From Streptomyces violaceoruber (GTDB lineage Bacteria > Actinomycetota > Actinomycetes > Streptomycetales > Streptomycetaceae): 64,000 nt of DNA. The position numbers and the translations under genes are program-made. Within the stretch, counting starts at the first letter, position 1, and the number at the start of each line of letters is the position of its first letter. The stretch spans positions 59,330-123,329 of the forward strand of contig JODI01000019.1 in NCBI GenBank assembly GCA_000720805.1, read 5' to 3'. Below are positions 17,611 through 26,066 of this stretch, piece by piece. Under the pieces are notes generated by a model. The model did not search any database. It was given only the letters and a program-made list of their open reading frames with translations, and was not told where the DNA came from.

Positions 17611-19539
17611 TCAGCTCTCGCAGGTCGTACGGCCCGGGTGCCACCGGCAGGCGACCGCCGCGAAGCCGCCGTCCGCGACCACCGGCACGGCGAGGGTGTC
17701 GCCGTCGCGCACCGCGTGCGGTGTGCGGACGAGGCCCGACGGGCCGTCCGTGACCGTCTCCACCAGCCAGCGGCCCGCACCGAGACGGACCGGTACGTCC
17801 ACGGTCCGCGCCGCGCCCGCGAACGTGCCGCCGATGAACCAGCGGCCGTCCGGCGCCTGCCGGGCGAGGACCGCGGCGCGCCCGGGGTCACCGGTCAGCA
17901 GACGGGTCCGCTCCCAGCGTGCGGGCAGTTGCTCCAGGTAGCGGCGGGCCTCGGGACGGGCGTCGTACGACTCGGGGGTTCCGGCGAGGTTCTGGATGCC
18001 GGACTCGTACAGCACCGTCAGGCCCAGCTCACCCGCGTCCGAGGCCACGTTGGGACGGTACGGGCGGTGGAAGGCGCCCGGGGTGAAGTCCATCGAGCCG
18101 ATGACGTTGCGGGTGAAGGGCAGGGACGCGAGATGCTCGGCCGTGTTGGTGCGCTTCTCCTCGCCGCCGACGCCCTCGAAGGTCAGCACCTGCGGCCAGG
18201 TGCGCTGCATGCCCTTCGGGATGGTCGAGCCGTGGAAGTTGACCATCAGATGATGGCGGGCGGTGGCCTCCAGGACGTCGTCGTACCAGCGCATCCGCTC
18301 CTGGGACTCCGAGTCCATGAAGTCGATCTTGACGCCCGCCACGCCCCAGCGTTCCAGCGTGGACAGCCACTTCTCACGCTCGACGGGGTCCGTGAGCAGT
18401 GTGTAGTGCAGCCAGACCTGGATCTTGACGCCCTTGGCCGCCCCGTACTTCACCAGCTCGGGCATCCAGTTCTTGGTCTGCCAGTCGGGGTCGATGACCT
18501 CCCACTCGCCGGGCTTGAAGTACCAGCCCGCGTCCACGACCTCGTACGGCCAGCCGCGCTCGGCCGCGTAGTCGACGTATTTCTTCTGCGCGTCGAGGCT
18601 CTGCCCGGCCTCCTTGCCGCCCGCGAGCCAGGTCCACAGAGCCGGGCCCGGCTTGATCCAGGAGGTGTCACGGACGCGGGAGGGCGGGGCGAGGTCGTCG
18701 ACGAAGGTCGACTGGGTGACGGTCGCCAGGTCGCCGGTGATGACCGCCCGCCAGGGGGTGGTGAGCCCGGAGCCCTCCTCGACCTGAACGGGTTCGTCGT
18801 TCCACAGGCCGACCTTGTATGTCGAGGACCCCGCCTCGTGCGTCAAGTGGGCGCCGGAGTAGGTGCCGTTGAGGTCCGACTCGGCGATCAGGGCCCGGCC
18901 GCCGGGGGTGTTGAAGAGGGCCTGCATCGAGTACGAGCCGGCCGGCGGCTCCGTCGCGGACGCGTACCGGACGAAGGGCAGCTCGTTGTCGGCGCGGTAC
19001 TTGCCGATGACCGCGTCCGAGCCCGCGGGCAGCGTGAACGCGGAGGTTTCGCGCAGGACGTCACCCTGGTCCCGGGGGATCACGTAGCGGTAGGCGACGC
19101 CGTCGCGGGCCACCCGGGTCAGCAGGTCGACGCGGGCGCCGGACGCGGTACGGAAACGGAAGCGGGACTCGGTCATCAGGGCCACTCGGCGCTCGGACTT
19201 GCCGGTCGTGCTGGTGTAACTCTCCGCCACCGCACGGTCGGTGCGGCCGGTGAAGGTCAAGCCCTTGGAGAAGTCGGCCCGTTCGGTGACCAGGCCGACG
19301 GGCGAGGGCTCCAGGACCGTACGGTCGCCGCGTCTGACGGCGAGGCTGGGGTGGCCGTCCGTCGGGTCGAGCGCCACCACGGCCGTGGGCGAGCCGGGCG
19401 GACCCGTCACCTTCCAGGACCGTCCCTGGTCCGTCGGGTCGGCGAGGGCGGACGGCGCGGCCACCGCGGTGGCGAGCAGGGCGGAACAGAGTGTCAGGAC
19501 GAGGGGGCGCGGCCTTAACAGGGCCGGTATGGCGGGCAT
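17611..19539 (-). CDS. Secreted GH97-family alpha-glycosidase
   Basis: This 642-residue exoenzyme has a Sec signal peptide (RPRPLVLTLCSALLATAVAAPSALA, cleavage near residue 33), an N-terminal beta-sandwich, a (beta/alpha)8 barrel and a C-terminal sheet domain, the GH97 plan. Seen: the conserved VVDAGWYF, QVWLHYTLL, VAGVKIDFMDSESQ, NFHGSTIPKGMQRTWPQVLTFEGV motifs. The Asp in GVKIDFMD is the position used as nucleophile by retaining GH97 alpha-galactosidases; in inverting SusB-type enzymes it is replaced. So a retaining mechanism is inferred. The start has a perfect palindrome 16 bases upstream (19555-19573), a likely operator. I do not recall this gene between pruA and leuB in S. coelicolor, so it may be an accessory insertion. 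Confidence 0.88.
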   Translation of the reverse strand: MPAIPALLRPRPLVLTLCSALLATAVAAPSALADPTDQGRSWKVTGPPGSPTAVVALDPTDGHPSLAVRRGDRTVLEPSPVGLVTERADFSKGLTFTGRTDRAVAESYTSTTGKSERRVALMTESRFRFRTASGARVDLLTRVARDGVAYRYVIPRDQGDVLRETSAFTLPAGSDAVIGKYRADNELPFVRYASATEPPAGSYSMQALFNTPGGRALIAESDLNGTYSGAHLTHEAGSSTYKVGLWNDEPVQVEEGSGLTTPWRAVITGDLATVTQSTFVDDLAPPSRVRDTSWIKPGPALWTWLAGGKEAGQSLDAQKKYVDYAAERGWPYEVVDAGWYFKPGEWEVIDPDWQTKNWMPELVKYGAAKGVKIQVWLHYTLLTDPVEREKWLSTLERWGVAGVKIDFMDSESQERMRWYDDVLEATARHHLMVNFHGSTIPKGMQRTWPQVLTFEGVGGEEKRTNTAEHLASLPFTRNVIGSMDFTPGAFHRPYRPNVASDAGELGLTVLYESGIQNLAGTPESYDARPEARRYLEQLPARWERTRLLTGDPGRAAVLARQAPDGRWFIGGTFAGAARTVDVPVRLGAGRWLVETVTDGPSGLVRTPHAVRDGDTLAVPVVADGGFAAVACRWHPGRTTCES

Positions 19540-19874
19540 GCGGCTCTCCCTGTGACAGTCATCGGATGACTGTGAGGGTGGAGGTCCCGTATGAGGCTGT
19601 CAAGAAGGCGTGCAGTCCGAAGCGGCAAAATACATCGGACAACTGGCCGGAACGACGCACTCCGCCGTCTCAGATAGTAGGAAGTCCGAGTAATTGTGGA
19701 GACAGACAGGACACCCTCCCTTAACTTTGTAGAAGCCGAACGTCTCGCTCGATCCAGCGAATGGCGGTCGTGAGCCGGGCCCTGTGCAGGCGATCCCTGC
19801 GGCACTGCTCCCCGCCGATCCGGCGTCTCGTAACCCCTGTCTGCACTCCATGATCTCGAAGGAGTCGATTCCCC
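19540..19874. other. Gene-free stretch upstream of GH97 gene and 43-residue gene
   Basis: No gene is seen in these 335 bases, which are less GC-rich than the surroundings (for example 19680-19740). They hold the GH97 promoter side with a TTGACA on the minus strand (19602-19597, no good -10 partner) and the palindrome at 19555-19573. Confidence 0.6.
19555..19573. promoter_or_regulatory. Perfect palindrome upstream of GH97 gene
   Basis: ACAGTCATCGGATGACTGT is an 8-3-8 perfect inverted repeat that ends 16 bases before the GH97 start codon. This is a plausible operator for a carbohydrate-responsive repressor; no regulator gene lies beside it. Confidence 0.55.
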
Positions 19875-20006
19875 ATGGCCGAGACGACCGCCCGCCGTCG
19901 AGTCCGTCACATCTCCCGTACGAGCGAGTCCGACCGCAAGAACGCCGCCGCGGCCCTCCAGCGGGCCCTCGACCGCCGTGACAACGGCGGTTCGACCGGC
20001 CACTGA
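19875..20006 (+). CDS. Conserved-looking small basic protein, 43 residues
   Basis: The ORF starts with ATG after GAAGGAG (10 bases upstream) and encodes a 43-residue hydrophilic protein beginning MAETTARRRVRHISRTSESD, followed by an Ala-rich helix (NAAAALQRALDRRD) and a GGSTGH end. Codon use is typical Streptomyces with strong third-position GC. The length, basic N-terminus and predicted helix fit a small regulatory or nucleic-acid-binding protein, but I recognise no family and assign no function. It lies alone between two minus-strand genes and has its own ribosome binding site. Confidence 0.72.
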   Translation: MAETTARRRVRHISRTSESDRKNAAAALQRALDRRDNGGSTGH

Positions 20007-20066
20007 GCCGCGCGCAGGCCGTACGTACGGACCGGGAGCCGCACCCGTGCGAGGTGCGGCGCGGAC

Positions 20067-21638
20067 TCATGTGCCGCGCCGCACCTCGAAATGGTCGATG
20101 CGCTCCCCGCTCTGCGCCAGCGCCGACACCCTGAGCCTGGGCCGCGCGCCGCTCTCCGCCTCCACCGAGAGGAAGGAGAACCCGCGGTAGCGCACCCGGG
20201 ACCACTCCACGGTCTCCCTCCCGGACTGCTGCGCCTTCGTCCAGTGGAAGGACTCCACGGACTCGCGGTCCTTGACGTGCCCCTCGTAGCTCTCCTTCAC
20301 GCCCTCCGGGAAGCCGTACAGGTCCCTGCCGCCGCCGCCCGCCGTGACGTACACGATCCCGTCGCGGGTCGGGTCGGTCGCGGCGCCGATCGGGACCGGC
20401 CGGCCCACCTCGCCGTTCCTGATGGCGTCCGTGCGCTCGTAGACGTGGTTGTGCCCGTTGATCACGAGATCCACCTGGTGCTTCGAGAACAGCGGCAGCC
20501 ACGCGGCGCGCACGCCCCCGTCGGAGGCGTGCGAGGAGGTCGAGTAGGCGCAGTGGTGGAAGAAGACCACGATGAAGTCGACCGAGGCGTCCGCCCGCAG
20601 CTCGGCCAGCTTCCTGTCCAGCCAGGCCGTCTGCCTGCCGTCCGTGTAGCCGAGGTTGGCCGGGATCTCGTACGACACGTCGTTGGCGTCCAGCGCCACG
20701 CAGGCCACGTTGCCGTAGGTGAACGCGTACACGCCCGGTGCCGTGCGCGGGTCGAAGCCGTTGTCCGGGAGGGACCAGCGGGCCAGTTGACCGCCGTAGC
20801 CGTCGGGGGAGTACCAGGCCTCCATGTCGTGGTTGCCGGTCGTCACCATCCACGGGACCGACTTCGCGACCTGCTCGTTCTGCTTGAGGAACAGATCCCA
20901 GAAGCCGGGGTCGTAGCCGTCCGTCCTCTCGCCGTGTCCGGTGCCGTCGGCGTAGCAGATGTCGCCCGCGTGGAGGTGGAAGGCGGGGTTCTGGCGCAGC
21001 AGGACATGGTCGTTGGCGGCGGCCGCCCGGCTGACTCCCTGGTCGCCGAAGGCCGTGAACACGAACCGCTCCGGGGCCGAGGGGGCCGTACGGAACGAGC
21101 CGATCGTCGAGCGGTGGGCGGGCGCGGCCGGGTCGAAGCCGTCGTGGCCGACGCCGTAGTAGTACGTCGTGCCAGGGAGCAGGCCGTCCAGGGCCGCGTG
21201 CACATAGAACTGGTCCAGCGCCGACCGCACCCCGCTCACCCCGGGCGTGTGCAAGTCGCGCACCTCGGCCTCGATCTTATGGCTCAGCTCGTCGGGCCGG
21301 GTTCCGATGCGGACGTACGGCTTGCGGACGGCGACCGGCACCTGCCAGGAGATCCGCATCCGGGTCCGTGGGTCGGTACCGAACGCGAGATGGCGGCCGA
21401 AGGGCGCGACGGCCGAGCCGGGCACCCGGGACGCGGCCGAGGCGGCGGTGGACGACGGGCCGGTGGCCGTGCTCCTCGGACCGTCGCCCGAACACCCCGT
21501 CAGCAGACCCCCCGCCACCGCGCCCGCCGTCACCAGCGCGCGGCGCCGGGACAGCCGGGTGCGCAGGTACTCGTGTTGCTCGGCCATGCTCATCCGGCGC
21601 GCGAGCTCGGGCGGAATGCCGCAGTCGGGTGTCTCCAT
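20067..21638 (-). CDS. Tat-exported lipoprotein metallophosphatase (purple acid phosphatase-like)
   Basis: This 523-residue phosphoesterase has a twin-arginine signal (LSRRRALVTAGAVAGG) ending in the lipobox LLTGC with Cys49, so it should be a Tat-exported lipoprotein. A fibronectin-like domain (about 80-190, YFVHAALDGLLPGTTYYYGV-type strand) precedes a calcineurin-like metallophosphatase domain. Seen metal-site motifs: FGDQG, HAGDICYADG, GNHDME, FFHHCAY and NGHNHVYER. By family it releases phosphate from organic phosphates outside the cell. The ATG at 21638 is the best start although its ribosome binding site is weak; an alternative is the Met in RRMSMAEQHE. Confidence 0.88.
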   Translation of the reverse strand: METPDCGIPPELARRMSMAEQHEYLRTRLSRRRALVTAGAVAGGLLTGCSGDGPRSTATGPSSTAASAASRVPGSAVAPFGRHLAFGTDPRTRMRISWQVPVAVRKPYVRIGTRPDELSHKIEAEVRDLHTPGVSGVRSALDQFYVHAALDGLLPGTTYYYGVGHDGFDPAAPAHRSTIGSFRTAPSAPERFVFTAFGDQGVSRAAAANDHVLLRQNPAFHLHAGDICYADGTGHGERTDGYDPGFWDLFLKQNEQVAKSVPWMVTTGNHDMEAWYSPDGYGGQLARWSLPDNGFDPRTAPGVYAFTYGNVACVALDANDVSYEIPANLGYTDGRQTAWLDRKLAELRADASVDFIVVFFHHCAYSTSSHASDGGVRAAWLPLFSKHQVDLVINGHNHVYERTDAIRNGEVGRPVPIGAATDPTRDGIVYVTAGGGGRDLYGFPEGVKESYEGHVKDRESVESFHWTKAQQSGRETVEWSRVRYRGFSFLSVEAESGARPRLRVSALAQSGERIDHFEVRRGT

Positions 21639-21780
21639 GAGGGAGACGTTCCCGGCGAACCCCAACTGCGGCCCTGCGTACGGGTGAATACGCGGCAAAG
21701 GGTTGACGTGAGCGCGCTCCGGCGTGTCCGTATCGCGGACGCGTCGTGTCATCCCATGGGACCAGGAGTACGGTGCCGAC

Positions 21781-22824
21781 ATGTCTCGCAGCATCAATCT
21801 CGCAGTGATCCCCGGTGACGGCATCGGCCAGGAAGTCGTGGCCGAAGGCCTGAAGGTCCTCTCGGCCGTCCTTCCGCAGGATGTGAAGCTGGAGACCAAG
21901 GACTACGACTTCGGCGCCACGCGTTACCACGCGACCGGTGAGACCCTCACCGACGCCGACCTCGACGCCCTGAAGCAGCACGACGCCATCCTGCTCGGCG
22001 CGATCGGCGACCCGAGTGTCCCCTCCGGCGTTCTGGAGCGCGGCTTCCTGCTCAAGCTCCGCTTCGCCTTCGACCACCACGTCAACCTGCGTCCCTCGAA
22101 GCTCCTGCCGGGTGTCGCCACCCCGCTGGCCGGCGAGCCGCAGATCGACTTCGTGGTCGTCCGCGAGGGCACCGAGGGCCCGTACACCGGCAACGGCGGC
22201 ACCATCCGCAAGGGCACCGAGCACGAGGTCGCCACCGAGGTCTCCGTCAACACGGCCTTCGGTGTCGAGCGCGTGGTCCGGGACGCGTTCGCCCGTGCGC
22301 AGGCCCGCCCGCGCAAGAAGCTGGCGCTGATCCACAAGAACAACGTGCTGACCTTCGCGGGTCACCTGTGGACCAATGTCTTCAACAAGGTGGCCGCGGA
22401 GTTCCCCGAGGTCACCACCGAGTACATGCACGTGGACGCGGCGACCATCTACCTGGTCACCCAGCCCGAGCGCTTCGACGTGATCGTCACCGACAACCTC
22501 TTCGGCGACATCATCACCGACCTCGCTGCGGCCGTCTCCGGTGGCATCGGCGTCGCCGCGAGCGGGAACATCAACCCGTCCGGCGAGTTCCCCTCGATGT
22601 TCGAGCCCGTGCACGGCTCGGCCCCGGACATCGCCGGCCAGGGCAAGGCCGACCCCACCGCCACGGTCCTGTCCGTCGCCCTGCTGCTGCGTCACCTCGG
22701 CTACGAGGCCGAGGCCGCCCGTATCGACGAGGCGGTCTCCGTCGACCTCGCGGAGCGCACCGGCAAGCCGGCCCGCAGCACCTCGGAGATCGGCGACGCG
22801 CTCGCCGTACGCGTAGCCGGCTGA
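21781..22824 (+). CDS. leuB: 3-isopropylmalate dehydrogenase
   Basis: LeuB oxidatively decarboxylates 3-isopropylmalate to 2-ketoisocaproate with NAD+, in leucine synthesis. At 347 residues it is of normal length. Seen: [11 protein letters not shown], the substrate loop RGGF-equivalent [34 protein letters not shown], and metal-binding aspartates in [15 protein letters not shown], then [20 protein letters not shown]. The ATG at 21781 gives [20 protein letters not shown] lies about 10 bases upstream. It stands alone with its own terminator (22842-22875), far from leuC-leuD at 53.6 kb. Confidence 0.97.
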   Translation: MSRSINLAVIPGDGIGQEVVAEGLKVLSAVLPQDVKLETKDYDFGATRYHATGETLTDADLDALKQHDAILLGAIGDPSVPSGVLERGFLLKLRFAFDHHVNLRPSKLLPGVATPLAGEPQIDFVVVREGTEGPYTGNGGTIRKGTEHEVATEVSVNTAFGVERVVRDAFARAQARPRKKLALIHKNNVLTFAGHLWTNVFNKVAAEFPEVTTEYMHVDAATIYLVTQPERFDVIVTDNLFGDIITDLAAAVSGGIGVAASGNINPSGEFPSMFEPVHGSAPDIAGQGKADPTATVLSVALLLRHLGYEAEAARIDEAVSVDLAERTGKPARSTSEIGDALAVRVAG

Positions 22825-22841
22825 CCCGCCGCGCTTTCCGC

Positions 22842-22875
22842 AAGCCGCCGGGTCACTCCGTACCCGGCGGCTTTC
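22842..22875 (+). terminator. Terminator after leuB
   Basis: AAGCCGCCGGGT (22842-22853) and ACCCGGCGGCTT (22862-22873) form a perfect 12-base stem, ending in TTT. Confidence 0.88.
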
Positions 22876-23064
22876 GCATGTCCCCGCCGGGTGCCACCAT
22901 CATCCCCTGGGCCGCATTCACGCTGTTTTCGTCCATGGCTCCCCGCAAGCGATAATCGAACGCGGAGCCGCGGAATGAGGGAATGCTCGGACGTCCTAAC
23001 ACTGGCCACTGGCAGTACGGGCGTGAGCGCGGCCCGTCACTACAACCGGTGAAGGACACCACTC

Positions 23065-24156
23065 ATGACGACGCCCACGACGATCGAGCTCAAGCCCTCC
23101 GCCAGCCCGCTCTCCGCCGCCGAGCGCGAAACGATCCTGGCCAACCCCGGGTTCGGCCGCCACTTCACCGACCACATGGTGACGATCAAGTGGACCGAGG
23201 GGCGGGGCTGGCACGACGCGCAGCTCGTCCCGTACGGGCCGATCTCCCTCGACCCCTCCACCCACGTCCTGCACTACGGCCAGGAGATCTTCGAGGGTCT
23301 GAAGGCGTACCGCCAGGCCGACGGCTCGGTCGCGGTCTTCCGCCCCGAAGCCAACGCCCGCCGCTTCCGCACCTCCGCCCGCCGCATGGCCATGGCCGAG
23401 CTGCCCGAGGAGCTGTTCATCGCGGCCCTCGACGCGCTGCTCGGCCAGGACGCCGACTGGGTGCCGCCGCACGGCGGCGAGAAGTCGCTGTACCTACGGC
23501 CGTTCATGTTCGCCACGGAGGCCGCGCTCGGCGTGCACCCCGCGAACGAGTACCTGTTCATGCTGATCGCCTCCCCCTCCGGCGCCTACTTCGCCGGCGG
23601 CGTCAAGCCGGTCACCATCTGGGTCTCCGAGGACTACGTGCGCGCGGTCCCCGGCGGCACCGGTGACGCCAAGACCGGCGGCAACTACGCGGCCTCCCTG
23701 CTGCCGCAGGCCGAGGCCGCGGCCAACGGCTGCGACCAGGTGGTCTACCTCGACGCGGTGACCCGCACCAAGGTCGAGGAGTCCGGCTCCATGAACATCG
23801 CCTTCGTCTACGGCGACCGCATCGTCACCCCGGAGCTGACCGGCTCCATCCTGGAGGGCATCACCCGCGACTCCCTCCTCCAGGTCGCCCGCGACCTCGG
23901 CTACAAGGCGGAGGAGGGCGTCATCACCCTCGACCAGTGGCGTGCCGACGCCGCCTCCGGCGACCTCACCGAGGTCTTCGCCTGCGGCACCGCGGCCGTG
24001 GTCACGCCCATCGGCCACGTCAAGACCAAGTCCGACGCCTGGACCCACGGCGACGGCACCCCCGGCCCGGTCACCCTCCGCCTGCGCGAGGCCCTGCTGG
24101 GCATCCAGCGGGGCGTGACGGAGGACAAGCACGGCTGGATGCACAAGCTGGGCTGA
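23065..24156 (+). CDS. ilvE: Branched-chain amino acid aminotransferase
   Basis: IlvE transfers the amino group between glutamate and the keto acids of Val, Leu and Ile, the last step of all three pathways. The 363-residue protein is the eukaryote-like class IV form. Seen: [26 protein letters not shown], the pyridoxal phosphate Lys203 in [27 protein letters not shown], and [13 protein letters not shown]. It lies 240 bases downstream of leuB, across a terminator, so it is likely a separate unit with its own promoter, and is itself followed by a terminator. Confidence 0.97.
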   Translation: MTTPTTIELKPSASPLSAAERETILANPGFGRHFTDHMVTIKWTEGRGWHDAQLVPYGPISLDPSTHVLHYGQEIFEGLKAYRQADGSVAVFRPEANARRFRTSARRMAMAELPEELFIAALDALLGQDADWVPPHGGEKSLYLRPFMFATEAALGVHPANEYLFMLIASPSGAYFAGGVKPVTIWVSEDYVRAVPGGTGDAKTGGNYAASLLPQAEAAANGCDQVVYLDAVTRTKVEESGSMNIAFVYGDRIVTPELTGSILEGITRDSLLQVARDLGYKAEEGVITLDQWRADAASGDLTEVFACGTAAVVTPIGHVKTKSDAWTHGDGTPGPVTLRLREALLGIQRGVTEDKHGWMHKLG

Positions 24157-24170
24157 CAGCCCCGCACTCG

Positions 24171-24210
24171 ACGACGCTGCCCGTCCCGGTCCCGGGGCGG
24201 GCAGCGTCGT
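24171..24210 (+). terminator. Terminator after ilvE
   Basis: ACGACGCTGCCCG (24171-24183) pairs perfectly with CGGGCAGCGTCGT (24198-24210). Confidence 0.87.
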
Positions 24211-24432
24211 ACGGAACGGGGGCCGCGTCGCGTCACCGTCCGCGAGCGGGGGCAAGTTTTCGGCCACGTACGGGAGTTCCGGTACGAGGCTCACCTCGCG
24301 GACGAACGAGGATGCGCCCGGGTTGTACTCAATTCAGGGGATTGACCCCGTGCTGGGTGATGCGTTTGCCTCGTGAGAAGCCCTCGGCGCGGGGCCGGGG
24401 GAGAAGCGCTCACGGGGAAGCAGGGGGAAGCA

Positions 24433-25719
24433 ATGTTCAGAACCATGCGGGGGGCGTCCGTCGCGGTGATCGCGGGGGCGATGGTCGCGCTGTCGGTGAC
24501 ATCGGCGACTTCGGCGCCGGCACCGAAGCCGAAGACCGAGCGGGTCACCCTGTCGGCGACGGGGGAGCAGGCCGACGGCGACGCGGGCGGGCCGGAGTTC
24601 AGCGCCGACGGCCGGTTCGCGGTCTTCACGGCGGACGCGTCCAACCTGGTGCCCGGCGACACCAACGGGCACTCGGACGCCTTCGTGCGCGATCTGCGCA
24701 AGGGTACCGTCGAGCGGGTCAGCGTCGGCTCGGACGGCGCACAGGCCGACAGCTGGTCGTCCTCGCTGGCGATCAGCGCGGACGGGCGGTACGTCCTGTT
24801 CCGCTCCAACGCCAGGAACCTGGTCCACTGGGACACCCCGCCCACGAACGAGGCGCCGTACGACATCTATCTGCACGACCGGCGCACCGGCACCACGAAG
24901 CGGCTCAGCGTCGCCCTCGACGGGGGGTCCGCCTTCGCGGGCGGTGCCGTCATGTCGGCCGACGCCCGCTACATCGCCTTCAACGCCAAGGCCGACCGGA
25001 TGGAGAACAACCCCGGCGACCTCTTCGGAGCCGTGTACGTCCTCGACCGCCGCACCGGCACCACCGAGCGGATCACCAACCGGGACCGCCCCACCGACCC
25101 CGCGCTCCTGCAGGGACTGAGTGCCGACGGCCGCTATGTGGCGTACACGCAGCTGGTGCCGCGCAGTTCGGTCGGGTGGACGTGGGTGCACGACCGGCGC
25201 ACCGGCACGGAGGAACAGGTCAACGTCAAGCCGGACGGCACCCCGGCGGAGCGCTACGCGTTCCCCGCCTCGCTCTCCGCGGACGGCCGGACCATCGCCT
25301 TCGACTACTGGGGCCCGGACGAACTTGTCCCGGGTGACACCGCTGCCGACGACTCCACCGTCTATGTCCGCGACCTGCGCGAGAACGTCACCCGGCGCGT
25401 CCATGCCGGCGCCGCCGGCGAGAGAAGCGTCCGCCGGCCCCTGCTCAGCCCGGACGGCCGGTACGTGGCCTACGAGGCGGATCCACAGCTGGCGGACGGA
25501 CGGCTCGGGCCGGACAACATCTACCTCCGTGACCTGCGCACCGGCGGCACCCGTCTGGTCAGCGAGTCCGTCACCGGCGGACCCGTGACGGACACCTACG
25601 TGTCGCTCTACTCGGTGAGCGCGGGCGCCCGGCGTATCGGCCTCGCCAGCCGCTCCGTCCAGCTCGTCCCCGACGACACCAACGGCCACTCCGACGGCTT
25701 CGTCCGCCGGCTCCGCTGA
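24433..25719 (+). CDS. Secreted TolB-like beta-propeller (PD40 repeat) protein
   Basis: This 428-residue exported protein has a Sec signal peptide (MRGASVAVIAGAMVALSVTSATSA, cleavage near 28) and then at least six repeats built around S-A/P-DGRYVAF (for example GPEFSADGRFAVF, SADGRYVLF, SADARYIAF, SADGRYVAY, SADGRTIAF, SPDGRYVAY), each followed by a VYVRDLRTGTT-type strand. This is the WD40-like/PD40 propeller found in TolB. A similar NLVPGDTNGHSDAFVRDLRKG / LVPDDTNGHSDGFVRRLR element occurs at both ends, suggesting ring closure of the propeller. No catalytic domain is present; a binding or scaffold role outside the cell is inferred. The start has AGGGGGAAGCA before the ATG. Confidence 0.82.
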   Translation: MFRTMRGASVAVIAGAMVALSVTSATSAPAPKPKTERVTLSATGEQADGDAGGPEFSADGRFAVFTADASNLVPGDTNGHSDAFVRDLRKGTVERVSVGSDGAQADSWSSSLAISADGRYVLFRSNARNLVHWDTPPTNEAPYDIYLHDRRTGTTKRLSVALDGGSAFAGGAVMSADARYIAFNAKADRMENNPGDLFGAVYVLDRRTGTTERITNRDRPTDPALLQGLSADGRYVAYTQLVPRSSVGWTWVHDRRTGTEEQVNVKPDGTPAERYAFPASLSADGRTIAFDYWGPDELVPGDTAADDSTVYVRDLRENVTRRVHAGAAGERSVRRPLLSPDGRYVAYEADPQLADGRLGPDNIYLRDLRTGGTRLVSESVTGGPVTDTYVSLYSVSAGARRIGLASRSVQLVPDDTNGHSDGFVRRLR

Positions 25720-25742
25720 GGCTTCCGGCCCCGGCCGGGAGA

Positions 25743-25775
25743 CGAGGGCCCCTGGCGAGAAAGATCAGGGGCTCG
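25743..25775 (+). terminator. Probable terminator after propeller gene
   Basis: GCCCCTG and CAGGGGC form the core stem, extended by CGAG/CTCG across a bulged G. It lies 24 bases after the gene stop and before the cimA leader. Confidence 0.6.
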
Positions 25776-25841
25776 CATGCTGAGACGGGCGGTGAGCACG
25801 GGGGCGGATTGTGCCAGACTGCCCCCGTGCTCTCGTTCGCC

Positions 25842-25877
25842 ATGATTATTGGCAGCAGGCGCGCCGGTCCGCAGTGA
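25842..25877 (+). CDS. cimA leader peptide MIIGSRRAGPQ
   Basis: An 11-codon ORF starting ATG ATT ATT carries two successive Ile codons of the form ATT, scarce in this genome, directly after the start. It lies 225 bases before cimA and is followed by a strong intrinsic terminator (25932-25957). Isoleucine is the end product of the citramalate route, so low charged tRNA-Ile would stall the ribosome at codons 2-3 and change leader RNA folding. The ribosome binding site is not obvious; CAGACT (25816-25821) upstream could be a -10 box. Confidence 0.78.
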   Translation: MIIGSRRAGPQ

Positions 25878-25931
25878 CCGCCACGTACGACCACGTACGG
25901 GCGGACACCGTCGTCCTCGACCCGCGCGCAG

Positions 25932-25957
25932 ACCTCTCGCACCCGCGAGAGGTTTTT
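25932..25957 (+). terminator. Attenuator terminator of the cimA leader
   Basis: Perfect nine-base stem ACCTCTCGC (25932-25940) / GCGAGAGGT (25945-25953), ACCC loop, and a T-run (25953-25957). An alternative upstream fold is available around the repeated ACGTACG motifs (25884-25905, CCGCC...GGGCGG). The arrangement parallels the ilvB leader. Confidence 0.85.
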
Positions 25958-26066
25958 CGCATTTCTGGCCCACCCGAAGCCGGAGGCGAGAGCGCGAGGG
26001 ACCATGTGGGGGCGGTGGAGCCGGTCATTCCGGTAGACCGAGATCCAACACAGGAGCCTTGACACC

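Noticed and set aside
22975..23052. 25-codon ORF just before ilvE
   Set aside because: It has Val-Leu-Thr-Leu with a rare CTA codon, but no ribosome binding site and no terminator before ilvE, so there is no attenuator layout.
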